Origin: Osmia lignaria lignaria
Taxonomy: Eukaryota > Arthropoda > Insecta > Hymenoptera > Megachilidae
Length of the DNA: 64,000 nucleotides
Direction of reading: 5' to 3'
Assembly (NCBI RefSeq): GCF_051020975.1
Contig: NC_135034.1
Coordinates: forward strand, 806,001 to 870,000
The notes below the pieces were generated by a model. It did not search any database, was not told the origin of the DNA, and saw nothing but the letters and a program-made list of their open reading frames with translations. Within the stretch, counting starts at the first letter, position 1, and every line of letters begins with the position of its first letter. Of the stretch, positions 54,801-64,000 are shown piece after piece. Made by a program: the position numbers and the translations under genes.

Positions 54801-57800
54801 TATAATGTAATATACTTATCCCTTCCCACAGGTCAATGTACATATAATAGCATAATCGTTATTACTATATCTACATTAGGTATAATGTAATGTATTAACT
54901 ACATCCTACACATCATTGTACATTTAATATCATCATTCATGCTATAGCTAAATTGGATATAATGCAATATACTGATTCCTTCCCACAGATCAATGTACAT
55001 TTAATAACAACACTATTCATACTATATCTACACTAGGTATAATGTAACGTGGTGATTACATCCCACAGATCAATGTACATTTAATAATATCATTCATACT
55101 ATAACTACATTGGATATAATGTAATATGCTGATCCCTTCCCACAGATCAAGGTATCTACATTTAATAACAATATCATTATTACTATATCTGCACTAGATA
55201 TAATGCAATATACGGATTCCTTCCCACAGATCAATGTACATTTAATAACAACATCATTCATACTATAACTACATTGGATATAATGTAATATACTGATCCC
55301 TTCCCACAGATCAATGTACCTACATTTAATAACAATATCATTAGTACTACGTCCACATTACATATAATGTAGTATACTGATTCCTTCTCTCAGATCAGTG
55401 TAGATTTAATAACAACATCCTTCATACTATATCAACACTAGGTATAATGTAATATACTGATCCCTTCCCACAGACCAAGGTGCCTACATTTAGTAACAAT
55501 ATCATTATTACTATATCTACATTAGATATAATGTAATATACTGATCCCTGCCCACCGGTCAATGTACATTTAATAACAACATCGTTCATACTATATCCAC
55601 ATTAGGTATAATGTAATATAGTGATTACCTCCCACAGATCAATGTACCTACATTTAGTAACAATATCCTTAGTACTATATCCACATTACACATAATGTAA
55701 TATACTGATTCCTTCCCACAGATCAATGTACATTTAACAACAACATCATTCGTACTATATCTACACGAGGTATAATGTAATATAGTGATTACATCCCCCA
55801 GATCAATGTACATATAACAACAACATCATTCATACTATATCTACATTGGATATAATGTAATATACTGATCCCTTCCCAAAGGTCAATGTACATATAATAG
55901 CATAATCGTTATTACTATATCTACATTAGGTATAATGTAATGTATTAACTACATCCTACAGATCATTGTACATTTAATAACATCATTCATGCTATAGCTA
56001 AATTGGATATAATGTAATATACTGATCCTTTCCCACAGATCAAGGTAGCTACATTTAATAACATTATCATTAATACTATATCTACATGAGATATAATGTT
56101 ATATACTAATCCCGGCCCACAGATCAATGTATATTTAATAGCGATATCATTATTACTATATCTACATTAGATATAATGTTATATACTGATCCCTGCCCAC
56201 AGTTCAATGTACCTATATTTAATAACAATATCATTAGTACTATATCCACATCATATATAATGTAATATACCGATTCCTTCCCACAGATCAACGTAGATTT
56301 AATAACAACATCATTCATACTATATCAACACTACGTATAATGTAATATAGTGATTACATCCCACAGATCAAGGTACATTTAATAACAACATCATTCATAC
56401 TATATCTACATTGGGTATAATGTATTATACTGATCCCATCCCACAGATCAAGGTGCCTACATTTAGTAACAATATCATTATTACTATATCTTCATTAGAT
56501 ATAATGTAATATACTAATCCCTGCCCACAGATCAATGTATATTTAGTAGCGATATCATTATTACTATATCTACATTGGATATAATGTAATATACTGAACC
56601 CTCCCCACAGATCAATGTACCTACATTTAACAACAATATCATTAGTACTACGTCCACATTGCATATAATGTAATATACTGATTCCTTGCCACAGATCAGT
56701 GTACATTTAATAACAACATCATTCATTACATATCTATTTTGGGTACAATGTAATATAGTGATTACATCCCACAGATCAATGTACATGTAACAACAACATC
56801 ATTCATACTATATCTACATTGGATATAATGTAATATACTGATCCCTTCCCATACGTCAATGTACATATAATAGCAAAATCGTTATTACTATATCTACATT
56901 AGGTATAATGTAATATACTGATCCCTGCTCACAGATCAATGTACCTATATTTAATAACAATATCCTTAGTACTATATCCACATTACACATAATGTAATAT
57001 ACTGATTCCTCCCCACAGATCAATGTACATTTAATAACAACAGCATTCATACTATATCAACACTAGGTATAATGTAATATAGTGATTACATCCCACAGAT
57101 CAAGGTACATTCAATATCGATATCATTATTACTATATCTACATTAGATAAAATGTAATATACTGATCCCTTCCCACAGATCAAGGTGCCTACATTTAGTA
57201 ACAATATCATTATTACTATATCTACATTAGATATAATGTAATATACTGATCCCTGCCCACCGGTCAATGTACATTTAATAACAACATCGATCATACTATA
57301 TCCACATTAGGTATAATGTAATATAGTGATTACGTCTCACAGATCAATGTACCTACATTTAATAACAATATCCTTAGTACTATATCCACATTACACATAA
57401 TGTAATATACTGATTCCTTCCCACAGATCAATGTACATTTAACAACAACATCATTCATACTATATCTACAATGGATATAATGTAATATACTGATCCCTGC
57501 CCATAGTTCAATGTACCTATATTTAATAACAATATCATTAGTACTATATCCACATCACATATAATGTAATATACTGATCCCTTCCCACAGATCAATGTAC
57601 ATTTAGTAACACCATCATTCATACTATATCTACACTGGATATAATACAATATACGGATTCCTCCCCACAGATCAATGTACATTTTATAACATCATTCATA
57701 CTATATCTACATTGGATATAATGTAATATACTGATCCCTTCCCATACGTCAATGTACATATAATAGCAAAATCGTTATTACTATATCTACATTAGGTATA

Positions 57801-58662
57801 ATGTAATATACTGATCCCTGCTCACAGATCAATGTACCTATATTTAATAACAATATCCTTAGTACTATATCCACATTACACATAATGTAATATACTGATT
57901 CCTTCCCACAGATCAATGTACATTTAATAACAACAGCATTCATACTATATCAACACTAGGTATAATGTAATATAGTGATTACATCCCACAGATCAAGGTA
58001 CATTCAATATCGATATCATTATTACTATATCTACATTAGTTAAAATGTAATATACTGATCCCTTCCCACAGGTCAATGTACATACAATAGCAAAATCGTT
58101 ATTACTATATCCACATTAGGTACAATGTAATGTATTTACTACATCCAACAGATCATTGTACATTTAATAACATCATTCATGCTATAGCTAAATTGGATAT
58201 AATGTAATATACTCACCCCTTCCCACAGATCAAGGTACCTACATTTAATAACAATATCATTATTACTACATCTACATTAGATATAATGTAATATACTGAT
58301 CCCTGCCCACCGGTCAATGTACATTTAATAACAACATCGATCATACTATATCCACATTAGGTATAATGTAATATAGTGATTACGTCTCACAGATCAATGT
58401 ACCTACATTTAATAACAATATCCTTAGTACTATATCCACATTACACATAGTGTAATATACTGATTCCTTCCCACAGATCAATGTACATTTAACAACAACA
58501 TCATTCGTACTATATCTACACGAGGTATAATGTAATATAGTGATTACATCCCCCAGATCAATGTACATATAACAACAACATCATTCATACTATATCTACA
58601 TTGGATATAATGTAATATACTGATCCCTTCCCAAAGGTCAATGTACATATAATAGCATAATC
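48819..58662. repeat. Large satellite HOR, right array, copy 2 (9844 bp)
   Basis: Near-identical to copy 1 at an offset of 10168 up to about 56790. From there the offset to copy 1 drops to 9844, so this copy lacks a 324-bp segment present in copy 1 at about 46623-46946. No gene is seen. Confidence 0.93.
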
Positions 58663-61600
58663 GTTATTACTATATCTACATTAGGTATAATGTAATGTAT
58701 TTACTTCATCCTACAAATCATTGTACATTTAATAACATCATTCATGCTATAGCTAAATTGGATATAATGTAATATACTCACCCCTTCCCACAGATCAAGG
58801 TACCTACATTTAATAACAATATCATTAGTACTAAATATACATTCGATATAATGTAATATACTGATTCATTCCCACAGATCAATATATTTAATAACCATAT
58901 CAGTAGTACTATATCTACATTCGATATAATGAAATATACTGATTCATTCCCACAGATCAATGTATCTTTAATAACAATATCATTAGCACTATATCTACAT
59001 TCGATATAATGTAATATACTGATTCATTCCCGCAGATCAATGTGCCTTTAATAACAATATCATTAGCACTATATCTACATTCGATATAATGTAATATACT
59101 GATTCATTCCCACAGACCAATGCACCATTAATAACAATATCATTAGCACTATATCTACATTCGATATAACGTAATATACTGATTCATTCCCACAGATATG
59201 TACATATAATAACCATATCATAAGTACCATACCTACATTCGATATAATGTAATATACTGATGGATTGCCACAGATCAATGCACCTTTCATAACAATATCA
59301 TTAGCACTATATCTACATTCGATATAATTTCATATACAGATTCATTCCCACTGATCAATGTACATTTAATAACAATATCATTAGTAGTATATCTACGTTA
59401 CATACGTAATGTACAATTAATAACAATATCGTTATTACCATATCTACATTAGATATAATGTAATATACTGATTCATTCCCACAGATCAATATACCTTTAA
59501 TAACCATATCATTAGTACTATATCTATATTCGATATATTGTAATATAGTGATTCGTTCCCACAGATCAATGTGCCTTTAATAACAATATCGTTAGCACTA
59601 CATCTACATTCGATATAATGTAATATAGTGATCCATTCCCACAGACCAATGCACCTTTAATAACAATATCATTAGCACTATATCTACATTCGATATAACG
59701 TAATATGCAGATTCATTCCCACAGATATGTATATATAATAACCATATCATTAGTACCATACCTACATTCGATATAATGTAATATACCGATGGATTCCCAC
59801 AGATCAATGTACATTTAATAACCATATCATTAGTACCATATCTGCATTAGATATGTAATGTACATTTAATAACAATATCATTATTACTATATCTACATTA
59901 GGTATAATGTCATATACTGATCCCTGCCCACAGATCAATGTACCTACATTTAATAACAATATCATTAGTACTACGTCCACATTACATATAATGTAGTATA
60001 CTGATTCCTTCTCACAGATCAGTGTAGATTTAATGACAACATCCTTCATACTATATCAACACTAGGTATAATGTAATATACTGATCCCTTCCCACAGACC
60101 AAGGTGCCTACATTTAGTAACAATATCATTATTACTATATCTACATTAGATATAATGTAATATCCTGATCCCTGCCCACCGGTCAATGTACATTTAATAA
60201 CAACATCGTTCATACTATATCCACATTAGGTATAATGTAATATAGTGATTACGTCCCACAGATCAATGTACCTACATTTAATAACAATATCCTTAGTACT
60301 ATATCCACATTACACATAATGTAATATACTGATTCCTTCCCACAGATCAATGTACATTTAACAACAACATCATTCATACTATACCTACAATGGATATAAT
60401 GTAATATACTGATCCCTTCCCACAGATCAATGTACCTACATTTAATAACAATATCCTTAGTACTATATCCACATTACACATAATGTAATATACTGATTCC
60501 TTCCCACAGAACAATGTACATTTAATAACACCATCATTCATACTATATCTACACGAGGTATAATGTAATATAGCGATTACGTCCCACAGATCAATGTACC
60601 TACATTTAATAACAATATCCTTAGTACTATATCCACATTACACATAATGTAATATACTGATTCATTCCCACAGATCAATATACCTTTAATAACCATATCA
60701 TTAGTACTATATCTACATTCGATATATTGTAATATAGTGATTCATTCCCACAGATCAATGTGCCTTTAATAACAATATCATTAGCACTACATCTACATTC
60801 GATATAATGTAATATAGTGATCCATTCCCACAGACCAATGCACCTTTAATAACAATATCATTAGCACTATATCTACATTCGATATAACGTAATATGCAGA
60901 TTCATTCCCACAGATATGTATATATAATAACCATATCATTAGTACCATACCTACATTCGATATAATGTAATATACCGATGGATTCCCACAGATCAATGTA
61001 CATTTAATAACCATATCATTAGTACCATATCTACATTAGATATGTAATGTACATTTAATAACAATATCATTATTACTATATCTACATTAGGTATAATGTC
61101 ATATACTGATCCCTGCCCACAGATCAATGTACCTACATTTAATAACAATATCATTAGTACTACGTCCACATTACATATAATGTAGTATACTGATTCCTTC
61201 TCACAGATCAGTGTAGATTTAATAACAACATCCTTCATACTATATCAACACTAGGTATAATGTAATATACTGATCCCTTCCCACAGACCAAGGTGCCTAC
61301 ATTTAGTAACAATATCATTATTACTATATCTACATTAGATATAATGTAATATCCTGATCCCTGCCCACCGGTCAATGTACATGTAATAACAACATCGTTC
61401 ATACTATATCCACATTAGGTATAATGTAATATAGTGATTACGTCCCACAGATCAATGTACCTACATTTAATAACAATATCCTTAGTACTATATCCACATT
61501 ACACATAATGTAATATACTGATTCCTTCCCACAGATCAATGTACATTTAACAACAACATCATTCATACTATACCTATCATGGATATAATGTAATATACTG

Positions 61601-64000
61601 ATCCCTTCCCACAGATCAATGTACCTACATGTAATAACAACATCGTTCATACTATATCCACATTAGGTATAATGTAATATAGTGATTACGTCCCACAGAT
61701 CAATGTACCTACATTTAATAACAATATCCTTAGTACTATATCCACATTACACATAATGCAATATACTGATTCATTCCCACAGATCAATATACCTTTAATA
61801 ACCATATCATTAGTACTATATCTACATTCGATATATTGTAATATAGTGATTCATTCCCACAGATCAATGTGCCTTTAATAACAATATCATTAGCACTACA
61901 TCTACATTCGATATAACGTAATATAGTGATCCATTCCCACAGACCAATGCACCTTTAATAACAATATCATTAGCACTATATCTACATTCGATATAACGTA
62001 ATATGCAGATTCATTCCCACAGATATGTATATATAATAACCATATCATTAGTACCATACCTACATTCGATATAATGTAATATACCGATGGATTCCCACAG
62101 ATCAATGTACATTTAATAACCATATCATTAGTACCATATCTACATTAGATATGTAATGTACATTTAATAACAATATCATTATTACTATATCTACATTAGG
62201 TATAATGTCATATACTGATCCCTGCCCACCGGTCAATGTACATTTAATAACAACATCATTCATACTATATCTACAATGGATATAATGTAATATACTGATC
62301 CCTGCCCATAGTTCAATGTACCTATATTTAATAACAATATCATTAGTACTATATCCACATCACATATAATGTAATATACTGATCCCTTCCCACAGATCAA
62401 TGTACCTACATTTAATAACAATATCCTTAGTACTATATCCACATTACACATAATGTAATATACTGATTCCTTCCCACAGAACAATGTACATTCAATAACA
62501 CCATCATTCATACTATATCTACACGAGGTATAATGTAATATAGTGATTACATCCCACAGATCAATGTACATATAACAACAACATCATTCATACTATATCT
62601 ACGTTGGATATAATGTAATATACTGATCCCTTCCCACAGATCAAGGTAGCTACATTTAATAACATTATCATTAATACTATATCTACATGAGATATAATGT
62701 TATATACTAATCCCTGCCCACAGATCAATGTATATTTAATAGCGATATCATTATTACTATATCTACATTAGATATAATGTTATATACTGATCCCTGCACA
62801 CAGTTCAATGTACCTATACTTAATAACAATATCATTAGTACTATATCCACATCATATATAATGTAATATACCGATTCCTTCCCACAGATCAACGTAGATT
62901 TAATAACAACATCATTCATACTATATCAACACTAGGTATAATGTAATATAGTGATTACATCCCACAGATCAAGGTACATTTAATAACAACATCATTCATA
63001 CTATATCTACATTGGATATAATGTATTATAGTGATCCCTTCCCACAGATCAAGGTGCCTACATTTAGTAACAATATCATTATTACTATATCTTCATTAGA
63101 TATAATGTAATATACTAATCCCTGCCCACAGATCAATGTATATTTAGTAGCGATATCATTATTATTATATCTACATTGGATATAATGTAATATACTGAAC
63201 CCTCCCCACAGATCAATGTACCTACATTTAACAACAATATCATTAGTACTACGTCCACATTGCATATAATGTAATATACTGACTCCTTGCCACAGATCAG
63301 TGTACATTTAATAACAACATCATTCATTACATATCTATTTTGGGTACAATGTAATATAGTGATTACATCCCACAGATCAATGTACATGTAATGTCGATAT
63401 CATTATTACTATATCTACATTAGATATAATGTAATATACTGATCCCTGCCCATAGTTCAATGTACCTATATTTAATAACAATATCATTAGTACTATATCC
63501 ACATCACATATAATGTAATATACTGATCCCTTCCCACAGATCTATGTACATTTAGTAACACCATCATTCATACTATATCTACACTAGGTATAATGTAACA
63601 TAGTGATTACATCCCACAGATCAATGTACATTTAATAACAACATCATTCATACTATAACTACATTGGATATAATGTAATATATTGATCCCTCCCCACAGA
63701 TCAATGTACATTTTATAACAACATCATTCATACTATATCTACATTGGATATAATGTAATATACTGATCCCTTCCCATACGCCAATGTACATATAATAGCA
63801 AAATCGTTATTACTATATCTACATTAGGTATAATGTAATTTACTGATCCCTGCTCACAGATCAATGTACCTATATTTAATAACAATATCCTTAGTACTAT
63901 ATCCACATTACACATAATGTAATATTATGATTCCTTCCCACAGATCAATGAACATTTAATAACAACAGCATTCATACTATATCAACACTAGGTATAATGT
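58663..64000. repeat. Large satellite HOR, right array, copy 3 (cut by window end)
   Basis: Colinear with copy 2 at a constant offset of 9844 (for example 48934/58778, 50949/60793, 53289/63133) to the last base of the window. The site of the copy 2 deletion would lie beyond the window. No gene is seen. Confidence 0.92.

Noticed and set aside
30565..63387. The same class of minus-strand open frames in the right array
   Set aside because: Copies recur at the HOR offsets (10168 and 9844 bp) because the DNA is duplicated, not because a protein is selected; the translations are satellite by-products.
1..64000. CRISPR-like array (regular repeats of fixed spacing)
   Set aside because: The repeated unit is the whole 80-bp monomer with no unique spacers, and the embedded LINE points to a eukaryotic genome.
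1..64000. CENP-B box within the monomers
   Set aside because: No match to the core TTCG-N4-A-N2-CGGG pattern was seen in the monomers; any centromere role would need binding data.

Overview
This window is almost entirely an AT-rich tandem satellite array interrupted once, at 27479-30135, by a GC-rich, 5'-truncated non-LTR (LINE) retrotransposon of the R1 clade. R1-clade elements are essentially arthropod elements, so the window most likely comes from an arthropod, probably insect, heterochromatic block (pericentromeric, subtelomeric or similar). No host protein-coding gene, tRNA, rRNA, CRISPR array or bacterial-type feature was found.

The satellite is built from about 80-bp monomers, recognisable by the anchor TTCCCACAGATCAATGTAC. 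Three length classes are visible: 80 bp, 84 bp (a 4-bp CCTA insertion in a palindrome) and, mainly at 19.9-27.5 kb, a 51-bp class lacking 29 bp. Divergent monomers are ordered into higher-order repeats (HORs).

Layout. (1) 1-11078: three tandem HOR copies of 3993, 3502 and 3583 bp, colinear with module-scale gains and losses. (2) 11079-19880: shuffled pieces of the same modules. (3) 19880-27478: a more divergent, less ordered zone mixing 80-bp and 51-bp monomers, with local segmental duplications. (4) 27479-30135: the retrotransposon, with an open 803-codon frame (reverse transcriptase plus C-terminal CCHC finger), a 3' UTR with strong potential hairpins and a poly(A) tail, flanked by a 14-bp target-site duplication. 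(5) 30136-30430: divergent satellite resuming exactly where it broke off. (6) 30431-38650: mosaic satellite including an 861-bp tandem duplication. (7) 38651-64000: a very homogeneous large HOR with copies of 10168 bp and 9844 bp and a third cut by the window end; copy 2 lacks a 324-bp block (four monomers).

The many short minus-strand reading frames in the satellite (60-112 codons) are consequences of the repeat: 84 bp is a multiple of three, so runs of 84-bp monomers stay open and translate to near-identical 28-residue repeats. They are not annotated as genes. The most useful observations concern array evolution (unequal exchange, conversion-like monomer swaps, nested HORs, conserved dyad symmetry) and the clean retrotransposition event, for which a paralogous empty site exists in the same window.
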